Source: Candidatus Stygibacter frigidus (GTDB lineage: Bacteria; Cloacimonadota; Cloacimonadia; Cloacimonadales; TCS61). From it: a stretch of 6,232 bases of DNA. Where the stretch lies: positions 1-6,232 of the forward strand of contig JAVCCT010000210.1 in the NCBI GenBank assembly GCA_030765325.1. Reading direction: 5' to 3'. The notes beneath the pieces are model-generated. The model was not told where the DNA came from and searched no databases. It was given only the letters and a program-made list of their open reading frames with translations. Below are positions 1 through 5,866 of the stretch, piece by piece (position 1 is the stretch's first letter; each line of letters begins with the position of its first letter). A program made the translations under genes and the position numbers.

Positions 1-20
1 AAATAAATATTCCCTACGGG

Positions 21-47
21 AAAAATGTCAATTCCCTGAAATTGACA
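21..47 (-). terminator. Probable intrinsic terminator after the EamA permease gene
   Basis: Read on the minus strand, TGTCAATT (47-40) and AATTGACA (33-26) form a perfect 8-bp stem with a 6-nt loop, directly followed by five T (25-21). It lies 63 bp past the permease stop codon. The stem is poor in GC, so it may be weak. A second small hairpin, TTCCC/GGGAA at 22-10, follows immediately and could act with it. The position and U-tract fit a Rho-independent end of the permease transcript. Confidence 0.55.
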
Positions 48-110
48 AATATGATGAATATGTGCACTTTTTGACAGAAAAATACGCAAATCTGCAATGA
101 TATCAATTAC

Positions 111-1007
111 TTAGGTTGAACAGTCTCGCCTGCTTATAAAGAATGGTATTTGGGAAATAAATAATCCGGCTACAACAATGATAATTCCCGTGAGTTTCCG
201 CAGACTGATCAATTCGTGCAAGATAAAAAATGCCAGCAAGGCAGTAAATACCGGGATCATATTACTGAAAATATTAGCGTTATTCAAGCCGATATTTTTC
301 ATTGCATAAGTGAATAGTAAGAAAGAGCCACACGTGCAAAATACTGCCAGTCCCAGCACAGGATAAAATGCTGTGAGTGGAGGAATGTTACTAAAAAAGT
401 GTTTACCTTCCACCAACAGAAATACGGGCAGAAAATAAAGCATCCCCAAAAAAGTTTGCACGGTAACTATGGTTACTGGTTTAAATTCCATTGTGATCTG
501 GCGCAGCAGGATGCCATATCCCACAGCTCCAAAGACAGCTAAAAATAATAATGCCATACCTTTTAGAGTTGCACTGATCTCATTTGCTTCCAGCAAGATG
601 AGCGCAACTCCCAGAAAGGATATTATTGCTCCGGAAATTCCCCATTTGGTTACTGGCTCTTTGATAATGAACCAGGCAATGATAGGCGTGATAAGCGGGA
701 TCATAGAAATGATGACCGCTCCAAATGAAGCCGTTACATATTGCATTCCATTGCTTTCGCCAATAAAATATATAAAGGGTTCAAAAAAAGCCAGCAGCAT
801 GAATTTAGGGATATGTTTGAGCTTGATCCTGTCTCGCTGGGGTGAAAGATAATATAGTGCCGGCATGATGATGCAGGCAATCAGTAATCTCAAAAATGTC
901 ATGGTGAATGGGCCCATATAAACAAAAATATATTTCATGGCAATGAATGATGATGCCCAAAAGAACATCGCGAGTATTACTGCAATATAGGGCAAATATT
1001 TTTTCAT
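111..1007 (-). CDS. EamA/DMT-superfamily permease (10 membrane segments), substrate unknown
   Basis: This is a 298-residue inner-membrane protein of the drug/metabolite transporter superfamily, built from two EamA repeats. About ten hydrophobic segments are visible, near residues 5-23, 33-54, 68-84, 92-113, 122-139, 148-168, 178-198, 211-234, 245-263 and 271-290. Family-typical words are WASSF (17-21) in helix 1, FLRLLIA (38-44) in helix 2, KEP (116-118) at the end of repeat 1, and PVFTALLAFF...HEL (252-266) at the equivalent place in repeat 2. The length is normal for the family (about 290-310). The start at 1007 fits because AGGA lies 5 nt upstream and the protein opens directly into helix 1. 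Members export amino acids, nucleobases or other metabolites; nothing here picks the substrate. The gene follows the peptidase gene by 104 bp with a terminator between them, so it is probably transcribed separately. Confidence 0.9.
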   Translation of the reverse strand: MKKYLPYIAVILAMFFWASSFIAMKYIFVYMGPFTMTFLRLLIACIIMPALYYLSPQRDRIKLKHIPKFMLLAFFEPFIYFIGESNGMQYVTASFGAVIISMIPLITPIIAWFIIKEPVTKWGISGAIISFLGVALILLEANEISATLKGMALLFLAVFGAVGYGILLRQITMEFKPVTIVTVQTFLGMLYFLPVFLLVEGKHFFSNIPPLTAFYPVLGLAVFCTCGSFLLFTYAMKNIGLNNANIFSNMIPVFTALLAFFILHELISLRKLTGIIIVVAGLFISQIPFFISRRDCST

Positions 1008-1015
1008 TTATTTCC

Positions 1016-1029
1016 TGTATCCAGATACA
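1016..1029 (-). promoter_or_regulatory. 14-bp dyad just upstream of the permease ribosome binding site
   Basis: The sequence TGTATC-CA-GATACA is a perfect 6+6 inverted repeat with a 2-bp centre. On the minus strand its right arm runs straight into the AGGA ribosome binding site of the permease gene. It could be an operator half-site pair for a dimeric regulator. With a 2-nt centre it is a poor RNA hairpin unless inner pairs open. No regulator gene is present in the window, so this is a sequence observation only. Confidence 0.25.
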
Positions 1030-1045
1030 ATTAATCTATCCAGGT

Positions 1046-1088
1046 AAAAAAAGTACCTGGTATCTCTCGCGAGTTCTGCCAGGTACTT
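1046..1088 (-). terminator. Strong Rho-independent terminator between peptidase and permease genes
   Basis: On the minus strand, AAGTACCTGG (1088-1079) and CCAGGTACTT (1060-1051) make a perfect 10-bp stem around an 18-nt loop, followed by an uninterrupted run of seven T (1052-1046; the first two are also the last stem bases). It starts 24 nt after the peptidase stop codon. This is a textbook intrinsic terminator for the peptidase transcript. The loop contains the self-complementary octamer CTCGCGAG (1066-1073). A third copy of the stem word, TACCTGG (1046-1040), lies just downstream and can pair with the 3' arm instead; this is discussed in the findings. Confidence 0.85.
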
Positions 1089-1111
1089 ATATTTTTTAAC
1101 ACTTTTGATAT

Positions 1112-3148
1112 TTATTTCAATCCTACTTTTTTTAATAAGGCGTCAGGATCAGGTTTTCTTCCTCTAAATTTAATAAATAATTCCATTGGATCCTCTGTAT
1201 TGCCCTTAGCCAGAATATTATGACGGAAAGATTCAGCAGTGTCTTTGTCAAATATGCCTTTTTCCAAAAATAGCTCAAAGGCATCCGCTTCCAGAACTTC
1301 CGCCCACTTATATGAATAATAGCCAGAAGCATATCCACCAGCAAATATATGAGAAAATGAGCAGGAAGTATTTCTACCTTTAATAGGTGGCAGAAGACTT
1401 GTTTTTGCTAAAGCTTTCATCTCAAAATCATACACATCTTCAATGCCGCAAGCTGCTGTATTATGCCATGCCATATCAAGATAACTCAGTCCTAATTGCC
1501 TTAATGAACCAGAGCCAGCATTAAATGTCTTAGATTTCTTTACTTTCTCAATCAATTCTTCGGGTATTATTTCACCAGTTTCATAATGATGAGCAAATAA
1601 TGACAGTGCTTCTTCCTCTGTTGCCCAGTTTTCCATGATCTGGGATGGGAGTTCCACAAAATCCCAATACACGTTTGGGCTTGCCAGAGATGCCTCTTGT
1701 ACGTTTGAGAGCAGTCCATGCAGGGAATGACCAAATTCATGGAATAGTGTAGTAACTTCATCTAAACTTAATAAAGAAGGACTGTCTTCTGTTGATGGTG
1801 TGAAATTAGTAACTATTGAGGCATGAGGATTTCTATCCTTACCATAACGATATCCCTGGGATTGATAAGTAGTCATCCAGGCACCGCCGCGTTTTGTTTC
1901 TCGGGGGAACATATCCAGATATAAAAGCCCGATATAAGTATCATCAGATTCTGTAACTTCAAATACCTGCACATCCTCATGATAAAGTGGAACATCATCC
2001 ACTGGATTGAATTTGATGCCATACAGCTTTTCTGCTACTTTGAATATTCCTGCTACTGCGTTTTCCATTTTAAAATATGGACGTAATTCCTCAGCTTGAT
2101 AATCAAATTTCTTCTGTTTTAACTTTTCGCCATAATAATGCAGATCCCAGGGTTTGATCTTTTCTATTCCATCAAGCTTTCTGGCAAAGGCATGCAGCTC
2201 TGCTAATTCCATCTTAGCAGGTTCAATGCTGGCAGCATATAATCTATCCAGAAAATTTATTACTGCTTCTGGTTTTTTTGCCATTCGCTCAGCTAATACT
2301 ATTTCAGCATGATTCTTATATCCCAAAAGTTGAGCTCTTTGATAGCGAAGGCAGGCAATTCGCTTAAGAAGTTCCTGATTATCAAAGTCACCTTTATAGG
2401 CTCGACTGGCAAAAGCATTATTTACTTCTTTACGCAAAGTCCTATTTGAGCAATATGTAAGCACTGGTAGCACACTGGGTACTTGAAGATTAAATAACCA
2501 GCCTTCTTTATACCCTTTTTGTTTTGCTCTAAATGCAGCAGCCTTCTTAGCATTTTCTGGTAAGCCGGCAATTTCTTTCTCATCGGTTACATGTTTTTCC
2601 CAGGCATTCGTGGCACTTAATATGTTCTGGCTGTATTTGGGACTGAGCTGGGAAAGCTCCATATCCATTTTCTCTAATTTTTCTTTATCTTCATCACTCA
2701 ATAATGCACCATTACGAATAAATCCCCGATACTGCTTTTCCACAAGACGACGCTGTTGACTGGTGAGTCCCACTGTCTCAAGACGGTCATATACATATTT
2801 CACACGCTCAAATAATATAGGATCAGAGATCATTTTGCTGGAAAATATTGATAATTTGGGGGCTATTTCCTGAGCGAGTTGTTTGAATTCATCATTAGAT
2901 TCTGAGCCCATTAAATTAAAGTAAGTGCCAGAAGCTGTCTCAAGTACTTCTGAAAGCTCCTGCATCGCCCGGAAGGTATTATCATAATTCGGGTTATCTG
3001 GATTCTCTTTTATCTTAGCCAGATTAGCTTCTGCTTCCTGCAAACCAAACTCAATGGCGGGAAGAAAATGCTCCAGTTTAATCTCATCAAAGGGTAAAGC
3101 CTGATATTTACCTACTCGTTTTAAGTCAATCAGTGGATTGTTACTCAT
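1112..3148 (-). CDS. dcp: M3-family zinc metallopeptidase, peptidyl-dipeptidase Dcp / oligopeptidase A type
   Basis: This is a 678-residue soluble peptidase of family M3 (thimet oligopeptidase group), which trims short peptides in the cytoplasm or periplasm. The zinc site is complete: HEFGH with His470, catalytic Glu471 and His474, and the third ligand Glu499 in DFVELPSQIMENW, 25 residues after the second His. The substrate-binding stretch FSHIFAGGYASGYYSYKW, with tyrosines 606, 610 and 611, is intact. The N-terminal LPFDEIKLEHFLPAI and C-terminal FRGRKPDPDALL are also family hallmarks. The length equals Dcp and OpdA (about 680). LDMAWH and the overall text look closer to Dcp of Bacteroidetes, while YYSYKW is shared with OpdA, so dipeptidyl-carboxypeptidase versus endo-oligopeptidase activity is not settled. 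There is no signal peptide. GAGGT lies 4 nt before the chosen ATG. It ends in a strong terminator and is separated from the importer genes by 159 bp. Confidence 0.93.
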   Translation of the reverse strand: MSNNPLIDLKRVGKYQALPFDEIKLEHFLPAIEFGLQEAEANLAKIKENPDNPNYDNTFRAMQELSEVLETASGTYFNLMGSESNDEFKQLAQEIAPKLSIFSSKMISDPILFERVKYVYDRLETVGLTSQQRRLVEKQYRGFIRNGALLSDEDKEKLEKMDMELSQLSPKYSQNILSATNAWEKHVTDEKEIAGLPENAKKAAAFRAKQKGYKEGWLFNLQVPSVLPVLTYCSNRTLRKEVNNAFASRAYKGDFDNQELLKRIACLRYQRAQLLGYKNHAEIVLAERMAKKPEAVINFLDRLYAASIEPAKMELAELHAFARKLDGIEKIKPWDLHYYGEKLKQKKFDYQAEELRPYFKMENAVAGIFKVAEKLYGIKFNPVDDVPLYHEDVQVFEVTESDDTYIGLLYLDMFPRETKRGGAWMTTYQSQGYRYGKDRNPHASIVTNFTPSTEDSPSLLSLDEVTTLFHEFGHSLHGLLSNVQEASLASPNVYWDFVELPSQIMENWATEEEALSLFAHHYETGEIIPEELIEKVKKSKTFNAGSGSLRQLGLSYLDMAWHNTAACGIEDVYDFEMKALAKTSLLPPIKGRNTSCSFSHIFAGGYASGYYSYKWAEVLEADAFELFLEKGIFDKDTAESFRHNILAKGNTEDPMELFIKFRGRKPDPDALLKKVGLK

Positions 3149-3159
3149 TACTACCTCAC

Positions 3160-3165
3160 ATTATA
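3160..3165 (-). promoter_or_regulatory. Possible -10 element of the peptidase gene
   Basis: On the minus strand there is a perfect TATAAT 11 nt before the peptidase start codon. No good -35 hexamer is found 16-18 nt upstream. A TTGACG lies further up (3209-3204), but the gap of 38 nt is too long to pair with it. If used, the transcript would have an almost absent leader and would barely include the GAGGT ribosome binding site, so the match may be chance in AT-rich DNA. Confidence 0.2.
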
Positions 3166-3246
3166 CTATTATTTCCATACAAGAAATATTTACCCTTTTC
3201 ATTCGTCAACCTTATATTGCATGAGGTGAGTATTTTTGAATTACAG

Positions 3247-3290
3247 GACTTATAGTCATATAGGACATATAGGTCTTATAGGGTTTATGA
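3247..3290. repeat. 9-bp-period degenerate tandem repeat (GACATATAG-like) between importer and peptidase genes
   Basis: Successive units are GACTTATAG, TCATATAG, GACATATAG, GTCTTATAG and GGTTTATGA, so TATAG recurs every 8-9 bp. It fills the centre of the gap between the S-component stop and the peptidase start. It contains no gene and no clear terminator hairpin with a U-tract, so read-through from the importer operon into the peptidase gene is possible. Confidence 0.6.
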
Positions 3291-3307
3291 ATAATTGCTA
3301 AGAGACC

Positions 3308-3838
3308 TTATTTCTCTTTAGTGAGCAATTGTCTGCTGGCGATAAAAATGATCTTTCCGCCGAGTATTCCTCCGGCTGCCTGAATAAGATTGGGAATTAT
3401 CTCACTGATGGCACCCTGCATCCCAATGCTGGGAGTGAGAGATTCTAAAGCAAAATAGGTGAGAACCATAAAAGCTCCCCCAAGCATCAATGCGAGGAAG
3501 TGGAAAATACCACGTGAAGTGCTGGCAAGAGCAGCCCAGGAACATTCAAGCGATTTAGCAAGAAATGTCATGGGAGCAAAAATAGCAAATCCACCTACAA
3601 CATCAGCCAATGCAGAACCAATACCACCGGCAAGAAAAGCCAGCCAGATACCATGATCATTATCAATTCTCATCCCATTCTTCTTTTTGGGTGCTGCCAG
3701 AGTAAGTCCGGCAAAAACCACTGCTACATCACCAAAATTAAAGTATCCCCTGGTTGGGAGAGGTATTTTCACTAAAAGGGTTGTTGCCATGATAAGCACC
3801 ATCAGCATAATGGCATGAAACACATTTTCTTTTCTCAT
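3308..3838 (-). CDS. ECF transporter S component (substrate-binding membrane subunit), substrate unknown
   Basis: This 176-residue membrane protein looks like the substrate-capture subunit of an energy-coupling factor importer, resembling the family Pfam calls ECF-ribofla_trS (PF07155/COG4720), by recall rather than a search. Recognisable words are GYFNFGDVAVVFAG (31-44) at the start of helix 2, then GGIGSALADVVGGFAIFAPMTFLAKSLE (71-98), the family's conserved G-S-A-L-A-D ... A-P-x-T-F-x-x-K block. About six hydrophobic segments fit: 7-25, 36-50, 64-82, 84-96, 104-131 and 140-168. A polar insert, KKKNGMRIDNDHG (51-63), splits the conserved core and is longer than I would expect. Relatives carry riboflavin-like or pyrimidine-type vitamin precursors, but the ligand cannot be assigned here. 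The start is supported by GGAGG 4 nt before the ATG. The ATG overlaps the T-like gene's stop by 4 nt (ATGA). It is last of the four-gene unit. Confidence 0.8.
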   Translation of the reverse strand: MRKENVFHAIMLMVLIMATTLLVKIPLPTRGYFNFGDVAVVFAGLTLAAPKKKNGMRIDNDHGIWLAFLAGGIGSALADVVGGFAIFAPMTFLAKSLECSWAALASTSRGIFHFLALMLGGAFMVLTYFALESLTPSIGMQGAISEIIPNLIQAAGGILGGKIIFIASRQLLTKEK

Positions 3839-4434
3839 AGTTCCTCCAGATGATTAAGTCTGTTTAAATATATATGGCGTATAATACTGCCTTCATCAAT
3901 CAAATAAATATACAGTGAAAGCGGGAATGCACACAAAATAAGGAAATTTCTTTTAATTCCTTTTTTATTCTGGATCAGAGGGTGCATCCGAGTATAAAAT
4001 TCTAATCTGGGCATAATTGTAAAAGCTTTTTTTATGAAAACCTGTAAAAAAATTATATCCGATTTAAGTTCATTACTTAGTGGAAGCCCCAAAATGTCTT
4101 GATATGAGAATAATGAGATCATCCATTTTGTGAATAAAAATGAAGCCGGGAAATATATAACTTTGATCAGGCTGTCATATAGCCAGTCTGTCCTACCTTG
4201 CAAATTAATAAGCTGGAAAAGCAGACCAAATATAAAAATAGTTATTGTAAATGGCAGCAGCAGCAGGATCATTTTCCAGGATTCTGATAGGGAAAACCGC
4301 AGGGAATGCATGATAAGAACAGAGATGAAAATGGCAAGATGCAGAAACAGATTATCGTAATAAATGAATCCGGTAATAATAAAAAAGGCAATTATTATTA
4401 AAATAAGGCAGCTGAGTTTAGCAAGTTTCAGCAT
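3835..4434 (-). CDS. Putative ECF T component (EcfT/CbiQ-like transmembrane coupling protein), diverged
   Basis: This 199-residue hydrophobic protein sits exactly where an EcfT subunit belongs, between an ABC ATPase gene and an S-component gene. Hydrophobic segments are near residues 7-24, 29-45, 54-76, 88-108 and 162-179, with a long polar, basic stretch between (110-162, including RLEFYTRMHP and KKGIKR). That layout of N-terminal helices, a cytoplasmic coupling stretch and a last helix matches the CbiQ/EcfT family. It is shorter than usual (about 250) and the Ala-Arg-Gly coupling motifs are not visible. The C-terminal SIIRHIYLNRL (183-193), with Arg186, may stand in for one. Assignment therefore rests mostly on context and topology. 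Its ATG overlaps the upstream ATPase gene by 7 nt and its stop overlaps the S gene by 4 nt, which implies translational coupling. A weak AGG lies about 9 nt before the start. Confidence 0.6.
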   Translation of the reverse strand: MLKLAKLSCLILIIIAFFIITGFIYYDNLFLHLAIFISVLIMHSLRFSLSESWKMILLLLPFTITIFIFGLLFQLINLQGRTDWLYDSLIKVIYFPASFLFTKWMISLFSYQDILGLPLSNELKSDIIFLQVFIKKAFTIMPRLEFYTRMHPLIQNKKGIKRNFLILCAFPLSLYIYLIDEGSIIRHIYLNRLNHLEEL

Positions 4435-4997
4435 TTTGCTAACCTGGCAGATCTTATATTGGATTGCCCCTCAATGATCAGGTGATATTTTTGCCGGTAT
4501 TGTGACAGCCAATTCTGGAGCAAGGGATTATCGCTGTTATGAGAAACCAGTATAAGCAGCTTATATGCCGGGTTATTAAAAATAGCAAGCAGATCCTCAT
4601 CAGAGAGTAATTTATCTGTTTCATCCATCAGGATCACATCAACGGCGGGTAGCTGGATTTTTTTTATTACTGGCGGTACTGGAGTATTAAATAATATCTG
4701 TGAGATGAGCTCTTTGCCGGAATGTGAAATGGAGAATATTGCTTCCAGCGACCTGTCAATAATATTCTGGATATGATTATCTTGTCCTTTGAAGCTGAAA
4801 AATATCTTATTCTGTTTGAGCTGGGGGATAATGATCTGTTCCAGAAAGGTGGTTTTGCCAGAGCCATTATCACCAGTTATCAAAAGCAGATGTGTGCCAG
4901 AATCCTCAGTGATGGTAATTGGTGAATCAAGCTCAAAAATAAAAGGTCTGTTTTTGAGTTTCAGGTTTCCGGCAGGGATATTGAGAATATTATCCAT
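4428..4997 (-). CDS. Small ABC ATPase (EcfA-like) with catalytic core but degenerate signature
   Basis: This is a 189-residue cytoplasmic nucleotide-binding protein, probably the energising ATPase of the ECF unit. Visible motifs are Walker A GDNGSGKTT (42-50), a Q-loop at FKGQD (Gln72), Walker B VILMDE with Asp125 and Glu126 (121-126), and the H-loop LVSHNSD (His153). A true LSGGQ signature is absent; SHSGKE (91-96) is the likely remnant. The helical lobe is shrunken: only about 20 residues separate Gln72 from SGKE, whereas about 50 is usual. Normal EcfA proteins are about 270-290 residues and also carry a C-terminal extension, missing here. The start codon sits inside the end of the upstream half-ATPase gene (8-nt overlap), with GGTGA 6 nt before it. 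It ends inside the start of the T-like gene. It probably needs the upstream protein, which keeps LSGGE, to complete an ATP site; that pairing is inferred. Confidence 0.8.
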   Translation of the reverse strand: MDNILNIPAGNLKLKNRPFIFELDSPITITEDSGTHLLLITGDNGSGKTTFLEQIIIPQLKQNKIFFSFKGQDNHIQNIIDRSLEAIFSISHSGKELISQILFNTPVPPVIKKIQLPAVDVILMDETDKLLSDEDLLAIFNNPAYKLLILVSHNSDNPLLQNWLSQYRQKYHLIIEGQSNIRSARLAKC

Positions 4998-5394
4998 TAA
5001 TTTTCACCGGATTATCTTTTTGCCAGGAGTAGTAAGCGAGATCATGGCTCATAAATTCCTTAAGGATTTTTTTGAGGATATCTCTATTGGAGCTGGATAA
5101 TGATTCCATGATGTTATAAAGTAAGAACTTAAGAGATTTAGTTTTATACCTGGCAAGAGCAGAATAAAATATTACCGCCACGATAGCGTTTTCACCACCA
5201 GAGAGATTATCCAGGGGATGATCAATTTCAAAATCAGGCTTAAATATCTGAAATTTTTGGACGACGTCAGGTAGGAATTGATCAGGGGATTTAACTCCAA
5301 ACAGTAGAGCCTCTTCTTTCAAGCTGGACGCCAGAAAGGTGTGATCAAACTCCAGGAGGAAATATTCTTCCTCAATAACATCTTTATTTATCAT
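4990..5394 (-). CDS. Half-size ABC protein: helical/signature lobe only, no Walker A
   Basis: This 134-residue protein matches only the second half of an ABC ATPase. A segment like the region after the Q-loop (FLLEFDHTFLASSLKEEALLFG, 12-33) leads to a perfect signature, LDNLSGGE (61-68), and a helix (AVIFYSALARY). In the Walker B place is FLLYN (90-94), so Tyr93 and Asn94 replace the Asp and the catalytic Glu. A D-loop-like ESLSSSNRD (97-105) follows. There is no Walker A and no clear H-loop. It cannot hydrolyse ATP alone but could supply the signature to the 189-residue ATPase encoded next, with which it overlaps by 8 nt. The start is fixed: an in-frame TAA directly precedes this ATG and the next Met is residue 96. 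The upstream SD is poor (GGGG, 9 nt away). It could instead be an N-terminally deleted EcfA remnant; the tight overlap argues that it is still translated. Confidence 0.65.
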   Translation of the reverse strand: MINKDVIEEEYFLLEFDHTFLASSLKEEALLFGVKSPDQFLPDVVQKFQIFKPDFEIDHPLDNLSGGENAIVAVIFYSALARYKTKSLKFLLYNIMESLSSSNRDILKKILKEFMSHDLAYYSWQKDNPVKING

Positions 5395-5480
5395 TTAATA
5401 ATACCCCAGATTCCAATTCAGAATAATGAGATTTTCAGGCAAGAGTTTTGTGAATCCATCTGATAAATTTTCTTGTTCTG

Positions 5481-5516
5481 TAAACGAAGTAAACGGAGTG
5501 AACAGAGCTAACGAGA
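5481..5516. repeat. 9-bp tandem repeat, four units (TAAACGGAG-like)
   Basis: The units TAAACGAAG, TAAACGGAG, TGAACAGAG and CTAACGAGA follow one another without gaps. They share the frame N-A-A-C-x-x-A-G. The patch lies 87 bp upstream of the half-ATPase start. It resembles short interspersed intergenic repeats known from some uncultured FCB-group genomes, but I cannot verify that from one window. Confidence 0.65.
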
Positions 5517-5647
5517 AATAAATGATACCAGGCAAGTCAGGACTTTTGAACGGTATTCCGGACAAGAGTTCTGGGCGACAGTATATACTATCAAACTTCC
5601 ATCGTCTTCTGCATGCACTTAGTCCACTAATGTAAGAATTTTTAGCA

Positions 5648-5672
5648 ACGAACAATTACGAACAAAACGAAC
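5648..5672. repeat. Three ACGAAC copies spaced 9-10 bp
   Basis: ACGAAC occurs at 5648, 5658 and 5667. The hexamer shares ACGAA with the nearby TAAACGAAG repeat and may be a decayed extension of the same repeat type. Confidence 0.45.
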
Positions 5673-5708
5673 TGAAAATAGAAGAGTTTGTTATTTGTTT
5701 GGGCTTTA

Positions 5709-5769
5709 AGTCGTTTAGTCTTGGAGTCCAGCAGTCGTCTGTCGTGAAGTCACCCCTTCTGCTCATCAC
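5709..5769. repeat. 61-bp direct repeat, copy A
   Basis: This copy matches 5956-6016 at 56 of 61 positions without gaps. Inside it AGTC recurs at 5709, 5717, 5725 and 5733, an exact 8-bp period, followed by a C/T-rich end, CCCTTCTGCTCATCAC. It has no coding potential. It is a candidate interspersed repeat unit. Confidence 0.85.
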
Positions 5770-5809
5770 TCTAAAATGACACGAAAAAATGTAATGGAAG
5801 AATTTTCAA

Positions 5810-5833
5810 CACAGAGGCACAGAGAAACGAGGG
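5810..5833. repeat. 8-bp tandem repeat (CACAGAGG-like), three units
   Basis: The units are CACAGAGG, CACAGAGA and AACGAGGG. Runs of this CACAGAGG type are a recurrent intergenic motif in many unrelated bacterial genomes (recalled knowledge). The patch is directly continuous with the next 8-bp repeat. Confidence 0.6.
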
Positions 5834-5864
5834 TGCGAAGGTTTGAAGATGTGAAGGTGTGAGA
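5833..5864. repeat. 8-bp tandem repeat (GTGTGAAG-like), four units
   Basis: The units GTGCGAAG, GTTTGAAG, ATGTGAAG and GTGTGAGA lie head to tail with exact 8-bp spacing. The word differs from the preceding CACAGAGG repeat but keeps its period. Confidence 0.65.
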
Positions 5865-5866
5865 AT

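Noticed and set aside
469..852. Plus-strand open frame opposite the EamA permease gene
   Set aside because: It is antisense to a clearly real membrane-protein gene and its residues show no family pattern.
1132..1761. Short minus-strand frames inside the M3 peptidase gene
   Set aside because: They are out-of-frame shadows of conserved catalytic sequence, and the peptidase frame is intact across the region.
3149..3307. Intrinsic terminator after the S-component gene
   Set aside because: No stem followed by a T-run is found on the minus strand. The local symmetry comes from the TATAG tandem repeat.
4789..5100. Plus-strand open frame spanning the junction of the two ABC genes
   Set aside because: It is antisense to motif-bearing sequence on the minus strand (Walker A and the overlap) and has no motif of its own.
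5395..5655. Minus-strand open frame of 86 codons directly upstream of the half-ATPase
   Set aside because: It runs through the 9-bp tandem repeat, shows no domain, signal peptide or membrane pattern, and I see no convincing ribosome binding site. It is better read as repeat DNA that happens to be open.
5395..5700. Vitamin-type riboswitch (TPP, FMN or cobalamin) upstream of the importer operon
   Set aside because: The conserved core words I would expect, such as CTGAGA or the B12-box, are not visible on the minus strand here. A covariance-model search would be needed to exclude a diverged class.
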